From the NCBI GenBank assembly GCA_964593455.1, contig CAZQHK010000001.1:1-64000 (forward strand): 64,000 nt of DNA, written 5' to 3'. This document shows positions 43,933 through 52,836 of this stretch, one piece after another. Within the stretch, counting starts at the first letter, position 1; each line of letters starts with the position of its first letter. Under the pieces are notes generated by a model. That model worked only from the letters and a program-made list of their open reading frames with translations, was not told the DNA's origin and ran no database searches. The stretch is from CAZQHK01 sp964593455. GTDB taxonomy: Bacteria > Muiribacteriota > CAYSPT01. The translations under genes and the position numbers were made by a program.

Positions 43933-46900
43933 GTTTCACCGGAAAGAAATCCCATTTACCACCGCAAAGTTGTGGTGGACAGTGGTCTTTCTGTACCTGG
44001 CTTTGCTCGTTGGGCAGCCTGGCCGGAGCGTTGCCGGGCCGTATGTAGAGCCCGTCCGTCTCGGTGATGAGGAGAAGTTTATAGTAAAAGATTACCGGCA
44101 TGAAGCAGATGTGGATAACGACGGTATCACGGATCACGAGGATCTCGATCTCGACAATGACGGAATTTTTGATTATGCCGATCTAAGTTATGATTTGCTG
44201 ATCGAACAGGACGACGATTCAGTGCAATTCAACGGACACTGGACCAGAGATTCGTTTCCTTATTACAGCAATGGGACGGCCCGTTCCTCGATTTTTGAAG
44301 GCAATATCTGCGAAGTAACGTTCAGGGGAGAATACATTTCGTGGATAGGTTCGGTGGGACCCGGTATGGGATACGCCCATATTTATATTGATAACACCTT
44401 TACTGTGTCGGTGGACCTGTACCGTGAAAACTATGAATTGGAAGAAGTGGCGTATCGGTCGCGCTGGCTCGATACCGGTGTCCACACGCTGCGTATCGAG
44501 GTGGGAAAACGATCCGGGGAAAGCAATGTATATCCCGTCGAGGTGGATGCTTTCAGAGTTGTTACGGATGCGCCGAGTCGCAAAGATTTCTACCAGGAAG
44601 TAACGGCCCGGTGTGAACGTATCTCCTGGTATGCCTATTTCTTCGTGGACGAGGAAGAATCCATCTCGGATGATGATCTGGACAATCTGGTGGAAGCATT
44701 TGATCAGGCAATTTATCCGACAATAACAGATAAGTTCGGCCCTCTTCCCGTGCCCGGAATCGACAGTATAGAAAAATTGTTTATCCTGCTTACCGACATC
44801 AAGGACGGTTACAATGGAGAAACCGAATTCGAATATGTCCCCGGATACTTCAGTCGGATGGATCAGTTCATCCCGGTCACTTTCCCTTTCAGTAACAAGA
44901 AGGATCTCCTGGTACTAGATGTCAACCCGACTTCATTTGATTCCGGCGAGGTAAAAAAGAGCCTGGCCAAGCAGTTTCACTGGTTTATTCACTGGTATGC
45001 CAAGAGCAATGGGCATCCGGTAAGTGATTACGACGATTACTGGGTTCGAAATGGATTAGGCCTGCTGTCCGGGTATCTCTCGGGACTGGGACATCCGTAC
45101 CAAATGGAGTTTTTTAGAAAGTATCCGGATTCCGAACTGGTCGTGGAAGACGAGCGTTATTCCACCGATGCCAACGAAGGGGCAAGCTACTTGTTCTTCT
45201 TGTACATCTGGGAACGCTACGGCACGAATTTCCTCCAGGGTATGACGGCGACTTCGACGACCGGCCTCGATGCCGTCATAGAACAATTGGAAAGCTTCGG
45301 GACAACTTTCAGGGATACGTTTTCTGATTGGGTAATGGCTAACTATCTCGACGATCCCACCGAGAATAACTGGGGTTACCGGTATGCCGACTTTCAGGTG
45401 GTGCCCACTGCCGAGCACACCACGTTCGCTCTCGATACGACTAATAATGTTCTTCCTCTCACGGCTGCCCACTATATCAAGTTGACCGGTGTCGACCGAC
45501 AAGACCTGATGTTGAAATTTGTGGGTAACACCATCAACTGGTTTCTGCTCAGAGCGGTCTACCTGAATAACGATGGAACGGCCAGCGTAGAGGAGATAAC
45601 GCTGGACTCGCTCCAGAAGCTTGATCATACTCTAGGGGGATTTTCACAGACCTATCGAACTGTGATACTGGTTCTCTCAAATCGTCCGCCATATGAAGAA
45701 GACGGACTTCCCTGGGGGGACGGCGTTTATTCTTACAATATTGAGAAGTTTGGTCCGGTGGCCACAGGTTTTTTTAACCCGATATTCCCCAATACAATTA
45801 TTATTACCATGGAAGCCGGTCCCCGCCCTCAGGTAAAGGCGTATCAGACAGGGATGGAATTCTTTGATCTGCCGAAGGTCAACACTGTATCCGATCATCT
45901 GTTTTCAGCTTTCTATTCCATAAAACCGGAGTACACCGGGCCGGGTAAAATAGTGGTGACCGGTATCGGCCTCGACGGCCGGGATGGTGGTGTTCAGCTT
46001 GATTTTGTAACGGGACGAGTCACCGGAGGACAGCGATTGGATGTGACCAGCGGGGATATCAAACTCGGTGTGCCGGAAAACACCCTTCCGGACGGAACCT
46101 CGCTTGTTTTGCTGCCCACAGCGGCCCCGGACGGACAGGGTGAACTACGCCCCGTTTCTCAAACAATCGCTATTTCTCCCGGCGCCGCGCCGCTCAAAAG
46201 ATCAGCCAGTCTCCTGATCCCGGGAATGAGTTCGGACGCAGGCGGTATTTCACAAACCCAGGTGGCCCTCTTCCGGCAGCAGGATAATACTTGGATCTTT
46301 GAAACGGCCGCCACGGTCGCAGCCAAGGGTATATTCAGGAGCGAGATTACCCGATTTGGCCGGTTTGCCGTCATGGCCGACACCACTCCTCCTCGGGTAT
46401 GGATCAACGGTGTGCAGTACACGGAAGATGGAATGATCATCAGTGTTCACCTGACCGACGGAGGAGCCGGCGTCTCGTCAGGCGGAGTAGTGGCAAAAAC
46501 ATCCGCCGGAGACGAGGTAACGATGACGGTGTCGGGAGGAATCGCTACGGCGTTGGTTGAAACAAATGCGTCACACACGGTGAGGTGGGTGGCCGTCACG
46601 GCCGCGGATCGGACCGGTAATCAAACGACGAGCACTCTACAGGTTGCGCCGCCGGTCGCCGGAGTATCGCTGGTGATGTATCCGAACCCGGCTTCGGGCG
46701 CCATCCAGATGCGCTGCACTCTCACTGGTGCTAACTGGACCGGGACGGACACCGAGGCCTATGTTTACGACCTGGCCGGCGATATGGTAATGCAATTCGG
46801 TTTGAATGATTTTGTACAGACGGCACCAGGTGTGATTTCCGCTGCCTGGGATCTGGAAAACGAGCAAGGCCGCTCGGTCGCCAACGGCACGTATTTTTGC

Positions 46901-46966
46901 AAGGTACGGCTTGGTACATCACGGGGACAGCTTGAGGCGAAAAGCACACTCGCTGTTATCAGGTAA
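43919..46966 (+). CDS. Secreted protein with metallopeptidase-like fold but no HExxH; calcium-type repeats and FlgD-like C-terminus (paralogue B)
   Basis: 1015 aa from TTG 43919, chosen because AGGGGAAAG lies about 6 bases upstream and it opens directly into a signal peptide; it overlaps the stop of paralogue A by 14 bases. After the signal come DVDNDGITDHEDLDLDNDG-type calcium-binding repeats, a carbohydrate-binding-like beta domain (about 90-210), then the same peptidase-like region as paralogue A. The HExxH position (residues 349-358) reads LAKQFHWFIH and the third-ligand segment VRNGLGLL. A FlgD-like end (about 920-1015) starts MYPNPASGAIQM. No conventional ATG is available. Function unknown. 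Confidence 0.75.
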   Translation: MYSSKFHRKEIPFTTAKLWWTVVFLYLALLVGQPGRSVAGPYVEPVRLGDEEKFIVKDYRHEADVDNDGITDHEDLDLDNDGIFDYADLSYDLLIEQDDDSVQFNGHWTRDSFPYYSNGTARSSIFEGNICEVTFRGEYISWIGSVGPGMGYAHIYIDNTFTVSVDLYRENYELEEVAYRSRWLDTGVHTLRIEVGKRSGESNVYPVEVDAFRVVTDAPSRKDFYQEVTARCERISWYAYFFVDEEESISDDDLDNLVEAFDQAIYPTITDKFGPLPVPGIDSIEKLFILLTDIKDGYNGETEFEYVPGYFSRMDQFIPVTFPFSNKKDLLVLDVNPTSFDSGEVKKSLAKQFHWFIHWYAKSNGHPVSDYDDYWVRNGLGLLSGYLSGLGHPYQMEFFRKYPDSELVVEDERYSTDANEGASYLFFLYIWERYGTNFLQGMTATSTTGLDAVIEQLESFGTTFRDTFSDWVMANYLDDPTENNWGYRYADFQVVPTAEHTTFALDTTNNVLPLTAAHYIKLTGVDRQDLMLKFVGNTINWFLLRAVYLNNDGTASVEEITLDSLQKLDHTLGGFSQTYRTVILVLSNRPPYEEDGLPWGDGVYSYNIEKFGPVATGFFNPIFPNTIIITMEAGPRPQVKAYQTGMEFFDLPKVNTVSDHLFSAFYSIKPEYTGPGKIVVTGIGLDGRDGGVQLDFVTGRVTGGQRLDVTSGDIKLGVPENTLPDGTSLVLLPTAAPDGQGELRPVSQTIAISPGAAPLKRSASLLIPGMSSDAGGISQTQVALFRQQDNTWIFETAATVAAKGIFRSEITRFGRFAVMADTTPPRVWINGVQYTEDGMIISVHLTDGGAGVSSGGVVAKTSAGDEVTMTVSGGIATALVETNASHTVRWVAVTAADRTGNQTTSTLQVAPPVAGVSLVMYPNPASGAIQMRCTLTGANWTGTDTEAYVYDLAGDMVMQFGLNDFVQTAPGVISAAWDLENEQGRSVANGTYFCKVRLGTSRGQLEAKSTLAVIR

Positions 46967-46991
46967 GTAACGAATTGGGAGGATGATTGTT

Positions 46992-47621
46992 ATGCGGTTT
47001 GGATCTATTCGGTTACGGGGTTTGCTGCTTATTACAGGTACTCTTGGAATTATCTGGTATATTTCTGGTTGCGGCGGCGGCGGCGGTCTGTCCGACGGGG
47101 GTATGGGGTCATTAGCACAGAATCTGGCCCAGGGCTGGGCTTTGATGGAGAGCGGTTCCTACTCGGACTCCATCACCAAGTTCAATAATGTCCTGTCCGG
47201 AAGCCCGACCGCCATCATGGAGGCCGATGCCCGGACCGGTCTCGGGTGGGCGTATGCCAAGCAGGGCAGTATCAGCACAGCCATCTCGCATTTTGAGCGT
47301 GCCAGTAATGTCAATAACGATGCCAATGTCGGTCTGGCCGGTTGCTATCTGGCCCGCGGCAACGCCACCGATTACTCGCAGGCTATAGCGCTTTTAAACT
47401 TCATCGATCAGAATGGCGGGGGAATTAGCCTCTATTCGTCACCACACACGGGAGTGGCTCCGGCAGAATTGTATGCCGTTCTCGGGTACTGCCATTTTCT
47501 CGATGGGGATGAGGATAAGGCAAAGCAGTACGTGGAAGAAGCGAAGAAGCTCGATGCGTACAATGAGTCGGTCCTTGATATCGAGGACGCCCTCAAAGCG
47601 CTCGGCCTGTCCTTCGATTAA
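46992..47621 (+). CDS. TPR lipoprotein
   Basis: 209 aa from ATG 46992; GGGAGG ends 9 bases before it, whereas ATG 46983 touches the ribosome site. Lipoprotein signal ending ISGC, then a Gly-rich linker and TPR-like helical repeats (ALMESGSYSDSITKFNNVL, AISHFERASNVN, YCHFLDGDEDKAKQYVEEA). Lies 25 bases after paralogue B and probably belongs to the same transcript, so it may be an envelope-anchored partner of those secreted proteins. Confidence 0.85.
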   Translation: MRFGSIRLRGLLLITGTLGIIWYISGCGGGGGLSDGGMGSLAQNLAQGWALMESGSYSDSITKFNNVLSGSPTAIMEADARTGLGWAYAKQGSISTAISHFERASNVNNDANVGLAGCYLARGNATDYSQAIALLNFIDQNGGGISLYSSPHTGVAPAELYAVLGYCHFLDGDEDKAKQYVEEAKKLDAYNESVLDIEDALKALGLSFD

Positions 47622-47670
47622 AAAAACGGTCTCCGCAACCGGTTCCTTTGAGTCTTGTTGTTTCCTTTTG

Positions 47671-47761
47671 TTGAGGTTCGGAGTCTCTTCCCGAGGAACA
47701 CTCACGGCGCTTGGGCGCCTCCGTTCGGGTTATGCCCTCGTACAGAGACTCCGAACCTCAA
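47671..47761. repeat. 91-bp element with perfect 18-bp inverted repeats
   Basis: TTGAGGTTCGGAGTCTCT at 47671-47688 and its exact complement at 47744-47761. The inner 55 bases contain a further short palindrome (GGCGC..GCGCC). Non-coding; lies between a + strand operon end and a - strand gene end, where it could end transcription from both sides. Confidence 0.8.
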
Positions 47762-47768
47762 CTCAATG

Positions 47769-47885
47769 GTTATTCGCAAAATAGGCTCATAGGAAGATGC
47801 TCCGCCTTGTATAGGTCCGGTTACTGATGTCTAGTCCAACGCTCGGCTGTTCGCGTGGCGAAGGCGCTTCGTTTGACGGGGGCTT
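47769..47885 (-). repeat. Inverted, diverged copy of the dispersed repeat at 7021-7125
   Basis: The reverse complement reads AGCGCCTTCGCC..GCGAACAGCCGAGCG, then GGCGGAGCATCTTCCTATGAG and TTTTGCG. This is the same order as 7027-7125 (GGCGCCTTTGC..GCAAACAGCCGAGCG, AGGCGAAGCATCGTTCCTATGAG, TCTTGCGG). Two copies 40 kb apart establish a repeat family. No open frame is shared. Confidence 0.7.
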
Positions 47886-47895
47886 GGTGTTGTTA

Positions 47896-49887
47896 TTAAT
47901 GAAGATGCGGAGAAATGTGGTTTTTGGTGTTTAGTTCTTCAATCTTGCGGTGGCAAACGGCGGCTTCAGCGGTCAAACCGCAGGCGGTGTAAGCTTTTGA
48001 CAGGTCGCTCCACGCATCGCGATACCCGGGCCAGAGGTGTATCGCTTCGGTGAAGGCCTTAATGGCAAGATCATAGTCACCTGTTTCCAGGTAATAGTTT
48101 CCATATGTGTCGTGAACAAAGGGGTTACGTGAATCCAGTTTCCAAGCTTGCTTGACAAAGGCCAGCGCCGTTTCATAATCTTTCAGGCCGAGATAGGCGA
48201 TAGCTGTATTGTTATACACCGTGGCGTTACCGGGCTCACCTTCAGCTGCCTGTTGGTAGTGAGCAACAGCTTCTTGATACTCATTGCGGGCGAGATAGCA
48301 GTTACCCAGGTTGAGATGAGCTGAACTCAAGCCGGGGTTGAATTCCAGTGCTTTTTGGTAGAGGTCCATGGCGGCCTCGATCTGTCCCCGGGCCTGATAA
48401 GCATTGGCCTGGCTCCAACGTGCTTTGGCTGGATCGTCTCCGGTTACCCCGTAAGGGTCGATATTTACAGCGAGAAAAAGGCCGGCCAAAAGCGGCAGGC
48501 AAAATAGACTCAGTGGTTTCCATTGCTTCTCCCGGATCTTGCGGCAGATTTCCAGCCCTGCCCAGGCGGCGAATATAATTAGAACCGGCACTACCGGAAG
48601 GCGGTATCGGCCCGCGTTGAAAAAAGGCACTACCGAAAACGTATAAGAGATGACAAAGAGAAACAGGATGCGCCGTTTTATCAATTGGTTTGATGAGATC
48701 GGCGATTTCCGCTTATTCCACAGGAGCGCGAGAAGCCCGAACAGAGACAGGGGACCGATTATGCCGAAGTGAAAAACAGCTATTTTCAATATCCGTGAGA
48801 GGCTTCTCCGATAGGAGACGTACATGATATTGTTTATCTCCGGTCCCAGCCAGAAGATATGAAATTTCTTGAGGAAAACAAGCACCGCTGCCAGAGGTTG
48901 TTCCCGCCAGAAGCGGAGACCTTTCTGAAACCAAATTTGAGATACCTGTGACGGCCGGAGCTTAAAACCTGCTTCTTTTTCAGCCTGTTTTCGGGCGAAC
49001 AGCCAGGCGGTATCGACATAGTGTCCCCGCAGAGGGTAGTAACCCGGCAGAGGAGTGTATTTCCCGGTTGACTCCGGGTTGTTCCCAATGAAAAAATTGA
49101 TTCCGGCCTGAGAAGAAATGAGGACGAAATCACGGCTGACCGCGTAGTTATGGATAGTGACCGGAGTGATAACGAGAGCTAGCGCGCCCAGAAAGCAGAT
49201 CAGGTAGTGGAAAGGAATCCCTCCGGCCGATTTTGATCTGCGAACCTTTGAGAACATCCAGAGGGTAAACAGTCCCAGGAACAGGAGAATATTGGGCCGA
49301 GTGATAGAAGCCAACCCGGCGATGATTCCTGCCGCTCCCCACCGGATGAGCGCTTTGTTGCGTCCGATAGGCGGCTGTTCGCCATCGTTTGTAACAGTAA
49401 TTGTCTCGACGAGCTGGAACAAGAGAAACAGCAGGAGAAGCGTCAGGAAAATAAAGGTTCCCACGATGAGTAGTGTACCTTCAAAAAAAATAAATGGGAA
49501 ATAAAAGGCTGCTATCGTTCCGGCAATAAGGCTGGGGAGCGGCCCGAACGCTTCTTTACCCAGGTAGTAGACAAGAAAACACGAAACGGTACCAAACACC
49601 ATGGTTAGAAAGCGTGGAACAAGATATCCGTGTCCGAAGATTGCGTAAATTCCCCCCAGCAAAAACGCATACAGCGGTCCCCTGAAAAACGCTTCCTCCG
49701 AGATGAAAACACCATGCGATATTTTTATTGCCCATTCGTCGAGATAGCGTTCATCAATGATTGGGTGAGACGACCATGGTGTGGTTGACAACTCCGCCAG
49801 GTAGCACATCCTGATAGCAAAGGCACCCAGAAGTATCCAGAAGAGAAGAGGTATTCTTCTTTTTTTCTTGTTGGCTTGTTCGATCAT
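47896..49887 (-). CDS. GT-C (ArnT/PMT-like) glycosyltransferase fused to TPR repeats
   Basis: 663 aa. About ten membrane helices (residues 15-435) start with the GT-C arrangement: first helix, then an acidic loop HPIIDERYLDEWA, as in family 39/83 transferases that use polyprenyl-linked sugars on the outer face of the membrane. The C-terminal 200 residues form TPR repeats (NPGLSSAHLNLGNCYLARNE, YQEAVAHYQQA). This resembles O-glycosyltransferases with TPR tails that may bind protein acceptors. Sugar donor and acceptor are unknown; secreted proteins in the neighbouring cluster are candidates by position only. No good ribosome site precedes the ATG. Confidence 0.85.
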   Translation of the reverse strand: MIEQANKKKRRIPLLFWILLGAFAIRMCYLAELSTTPWSSHPIIDERYLDEWAIKISHGVFISEEAFFRGPLYAFLLGGIYAIFGHGYLVPRFLTMVFGTVSCFLVYYLGKEAFGPLPSLIAGTIAAFYFPFIFFEGTLLIVGTFIFLTLLLLFLLFQLVETITVTNDGEQPPIGRNKALIRWGAAGIIAGLASITRPNILLFLGLFTLWMFSKVRRSKSAGGIPFHYLICFLGALALVITPVTIHNYAVSRDFVLISSQAGINFFIGNNPESTGKYTPLPGYYPLRGHYVDTAWLFARKQAEKEAGFKLRPSQVSQIWFQKGLRFWREQPLAAVLVFLKKFHIFWLGPEINNIMYVSYRRSLSRILKIAVFHFGIIGPLSLFGLLALLWNKRKSPISSNQLIKRRILFLFVISYTFSVVPFFNAGRYRLPVVPVLIIFAAWAGLEICRKIREKQWKPLSLFCLPLLAGLFLAVNIDPYGVTGDDPAKARWSQANAYQARGQIEAAMDLYQKALEFNPGLSSAHLNLGNCYLARNEYQEAVAHYQQAAEGEPGNATVYNNTAIAYLGLKDYETALAFVKQAWKLDSRNPFVHDTYGNYYLETGDYDLAIKAFTEAIHLWPGYRDAWSDLSKAYTACGLTAEAAVCHRKIEELNTKNHISPHLH

Positions 49888-49973
49888 GGTAAATTAGCAC
49901 CACATGTAAAACCGGCATGGGTCTGCATGAAAATAGTATACCCTGAACAGTCGGCCCATTGCATAGTGTATTA

Positions 49974-50078
49974 TTTTGAGACAGATACTACAATATAGTC
50001 TCTTTTTGAGACTGCCTCATCTCCTCCTTTCCATTTTCGATTCTGTGTACTCTCTTTATTTACCGTTGTTTTTGAGAC
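49974..50078 (+). promoter_or_regulatory. Three TTTTGAGAC repeats upstream of ssb
   Basis: Identical TTTTGAGAC at 49974-49982, 50004-50012 and 50070-50078, spaced 30 and 66 bases apart (near whole helical turns), within the 255-base gap before ssb. This layout suits a regulator binding site; the factor is unknown. Nothing else is evident in the gap. Confidence 0.45.
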
Positions 50079-50142
50079 ACTACACGAACTTGGCCTGTTT
50101 TATGCCTATTGGTTAATCAAACAACGAAAGGAGGTGTTCTCG

Positions 50143-50511
50143 ATGAGAGACATCAACAAATTTTTCGGGATAGGGAGGCTTACGGCTGACCCGGAGCTAA
50201 AGCAGGTAAGTGATGAAATTGCTCTGTGCACGTTCGCTATCGCCATGAACAGGACCGAAGGGGAGAAGAAAGAAGAGCGGGTAACGTTCCTCAATGTAAC
50301 GACCTGGCGCCGTCTGGCTGAGGTCTGCAGCCGCTATCTTTCCAAAGGAAACCGGGTGGCTGTGTTGGGGTGGCTCAAGAGTTCAGAGTACATGGGGCAG
50401 GACGAGGTTCAGAAGAAGCGCCTGGAAGTGGTTGCTGAGTCGGTGCAGTTTCTCGAAGCGGCAAGGCAGGAGTCATCCTCCTGCCCTGCCGGAAGGTATT
50501 TATTTTCATGA
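50143..50511 (+). CDS. ssb: Single-stranded DNA-binding protein without the acidic tail
   Basis: 122 aa from ATG 50143, 7 bases after AAAGGAGGTG; GTG 50134 overlaps that site. OB-fold protein: NKFFGIGRLTADPELK, FAIAMNR, VTFLNVTTWRRLAEVCSRYLSKGNRVAVLGWLK. It binds ssDNA in replication and repair. Unlike standard SSB it stops soon after the OB fold and ends GRYLFS; the flexible linker and DDDIPF-type tip that recruits partners are missing. It could be a secondary SSB, with the main one elsewhere. Confidence 0.92.
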   Translation: MRDINKFFGIGRLTADPELKQVSDEIALCTFAIAMNRTEGEKKEERVTFLNVTTWRRLAEVCSRYLSKGNRVAVLGWLKSSEYMGQDEVQKKRLEVVAESVQFLEAARQESSSCPAGRYLFS

Positions 50512-50586
50512 CCGGTATTTGGCAGAAGATGGTGCTTGCCTTCCAGTGCGTTCTATGCTAGGATTATGCAGCTGGAGGTGGTTGTT

Positions 50587-50952
50587 GTGTTAATGAACAT
50601 TTTCCTGGTTGCCCAATTTCTTCTGGCACTGGGTTTGATCATTGTAATTCTTTTGCAGTCAGATAAGGGAACCGGTCTTTCCGGAGCCTTTGGCGGAGGT
50701 GCTTCACACACTAAGTTCGGCTTGCTTTCGGGTGGAACTCCTTTGGGGAAAGCGACAGTTGTTCTTGGAACGGTCTTTATTATCAATTCTATCTTTATGA
50801 CCTACCTGGCCAGAGCCAGTGCCAATAAGTTCGTGGCCGAACAGAAAGCCGCCGTTGAACAACAGATCCCGATACAGCAGCTTCCCGTGACGCCAGGTGT
50901 TCCGATCGATGCCGCTCCCGTAGAATCCGGAACCCCCGGAGGCTCGGAATAA
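50587..50952 (+). CDS. secG: Preprotein translocase subunit SecG
   Basis: About 121 aa. Two membrane helices (FLVAQFLLALGLIIVILL and ATVVLGTVFIINSIFMTYL) flank the conserved cytoplasmic loop QSDKGTGLSGAFGGG. SecG assists SecYEG-driven export. GGAGGTG at 50574-50580 favours GTG 50587 or ATG 50593 rather than the first in-frame ATG (50566). The C-terminus has an extra Gln/Pro-rich tail. It lies about 75 bases after ssb and converges with the PilX-like gene. Confidence 0.93.
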   Translation: MLMNIFLVAQFLLALGLIIVILLQSDKGTGLSGAFGGGASHTKFGLLSGGTPLGKATVVLGTVFIINSIFMTYLARASANKFVAEQKAAVEQQIPIQQLPVTPGVPIDAAPVESGTPGGSE

Positions 50953-50959
50953 AGGGAGT

Positions 50960-52618
50960 CTACAGTTCCCGCCAGAGAACGAGCTGTTTGCCAATACTGC
51001 CGTAAACCTTGTTCGCAATCCTGTTTCTGATTCTTGAATCGTAGTTGATATGAACGGTTTTGGGCATACTGCTCGCCCGGTCTTGCGTATGCCGGTTAAG
51101 GTTTCTTACCAGCAGGTTTCCGTTAATCTCCACAGCCTCTCCTCCGATGATACTATCTCTGGCGCTTAAGGCGGCGTCGATTTTAAAGCGGGCATTGGGA
51201 GGCATTATTATCTTTCCGTTGGGAACCACGATGGCTATGAGAGTTTGTTTATCGTCTGCCTTTAGGCTATCCAGTATACGAACACTACCGTTTGGAACAT
51301 ACAGTATTCCCCGTCCGCTGATCGGTCCGCCCAGGGTAAGGTTTCCGGGAATGTACGTCACCCCTTCGATTTCTAAGGGTTTTGAGAGCAGACCCATCAG
51401 CTTGTGATGACCGTCGGGAAAAATGAAATGAGCATAGCTGCGGGCATTGCGCAACAATCGTTCCAAACCGGGAGGATTGAATTCCTGGGGATGCAGAGTC
51501 GGGTAACGGGGGTCGGTGGAGAAAAGCGTGTAGGTTTTTGAAACCGGTTGACGGCGTTTTGATTCGATGGCGAAGGGCGGCAGCTCGAAATAATATTTCC
51601 GGATATTCCCTTCATAACGGGTGTACTTGCCCATGAACCGGTCGTGGAGACGGTTGTTGCAGAGCATGTAGCCAATTTCGGGGAGCTCTCCAATGGAGGC
51701 GTCGACAAAGTAATGAATGATATCATCGACTTCGAAGAAAGGCAGGTAGACGTCGAGCCGGCCGTTGGTGCGCACCTTCCCCCAGGGATTAAGCGTCATG
51801 ATGATTTTGTTGATCTCTGTTTGGAGGGCGAAACTATCTGTGGACAGAACGAATTCTTTCACTTTGTCCAGCATCTCTTTTGGTTCCATCTCATCGGGAT
51901 TGAACCGGATAGTCTTCCATTCAGCCCAGTTCTTGATGAGCGGTTCCAGTACTTTCCCCACTGTTTCATCAAAGTCCCAGTTATTGAGAATGAACTCGCC
52001 TTCTTTGATCTCATCATGTTTCTTTTCGGATATAAACAGGGTGTACTCCGAGGCGGGCGGGGTAAGATCAGTCAGGCGAACGTCCTGGATTATTTCGATG
52101 GTTTTCGTAGTCTTGCCGACTTTGCCGGTTGAGCGAATCCGGAGGTTTGCCTCCCATCCGCCAAGCGGCTTGTTTTCTAACATATCCCATGAAGTCTGAC
52201 GGTAAATATTGAGTCGCGAAGGAGCTTTCTCCTTCTTGCCGATAAAGCAGTTGAAGGCCGTTCCCTTGATATTGATAATCTCCAGCCCTACTTTAAAGGA
52301 GCCTTTTTTCGGTATCAACTCTTCCTCGATGACCTTGTTATAGTTGGAGGCCATATCAAAGTCCAATAACTGGAGTTTTTCCTGGTTGGTTTCTCCATCC
52401 ACTACCAGGGGCCTGGCCAAATCATTTTTAAAGGTCCATATAGCTTTTTCGATACCGGCTTCCGCCAGATAGAATGCAAGAATATCTTCTGAGGTCATGG
52501 AGGTCTGATAACGGACCTGGGAAGAATACCAGACAAAAGACATACCGATAACGAAAAGCGCGATAGTACCCGCCAAGACCATAAGGAGAATTGTGCCGCG
52601 TTGTCGAATGGACCTCAT
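50960..52618 (-). CDS. PilX-like pilus assembly/pseudopilin-type protein
   Basis: 552 aa from ATG 52618 (AAGG 5 bases upstream); a TTG 60 bases earlier extends the frame without a ribosome site. The N-terminus has the PilX pattern: RQRGTILLMVLAGTIALFVIGMSFVWYSSQ followed by AFYLAEAGIEKAIW, that is, a short charged start, a hydrophobic helix, and the AxAGxEkA motif. The rest is a large beta-rich extracytoplasmic domain with a polymer-type beta repeat region (GVTYIPGNLTLGGPISGRGILYVPNGSVRI). Likely a minor pilin-like component of a type II/IV machinery; no other such gene is in view. Confidence 0.8.
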   Translation of the reverse strand: MRSIRQRGTILLMVLAGTIALFVIGMSFVWYSSQVRYQTSMTSEDILAFYLAEAGIEKAIWTFKNDLARPLVVDGETNQEKLQLLDFDMASNYNKVIEEELIPKKGSFKVGLEIINIKGTAFNCFIGKKEKAPSRLNIYRQTSWDMLENKPLGGWEANLRIRSTGKVGKTTKTIEIIQDVRLTDLTPPASEYTLFISEKKHDEIKEGEFILNNWDFDETVGKVLEPLIKNWAEWKTIRFNPDEMEPKEMLDKVKEFVLSTDSFALQTEINKIIMTLNPWGKVRTNGRLDVYLPFFEVDDIIHYFVDASIGELPEIGYMLCNNRLHDRFMGKYTRYEGNIRKYYFELPPFAIESKRRQPVSKTYTLFSTDPRYPTLHPQEFNPPGLERLLRNARSYAHFIFPDGHHKLMGLLSKPLEIEGVTYIPGNLTLGGPISGRGILYVPNGSVRILDSLKADDKQTLIAIVVPNGKIIMPPNARFKIDAALSARDSIIGGEAVEINGNLLVRNLNRHTQDRASSMPKTVHINYDSRIRNRIANKVYGSIGKQLVLWREL

Positions 52619-52756
52619 ACCAGCCTTAATCGTATCACAGCAATCATAGATCGTCAATGTGTTAGCCTTGTCTTTCAACAGAGCCGGAAAATAATCGGAT
52701 CGGGATTGAAAAACGGTTTTTGCAGAAAAATATCTTTTTTCTCGTCTTTTTTTCGT

Positions 52757-52791
52757 TTGATATTGAGAAAAGTAATGTATACTTGTAGTGT
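52757..52791 (+). promoter_or_regulatory. AT-rich promoter region for the small gene at 52837
   Basis: Two overlapping possibilities: TTGAGA (52763-52768), 17 bases, TAGTGT (52786-52791); or TTGATA (52757-52762), 15 bases, TATACT (52778-52783). Neither is ideal. No flagellar sigma28 pattern is seen. Confidence 0.35.
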
Positions 52792-52836
52792 AGTTTACTG
52801 GGAAGTTTTTTAACTCTGTACGAAGGGGTATTTTGA

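Noticed and set aside
51644..52132. 162-codon plus-strand frame opposite the PilX-like gene
   Set aside because: No ribosome site, and the sense gene has a diagnostic N-terminus.
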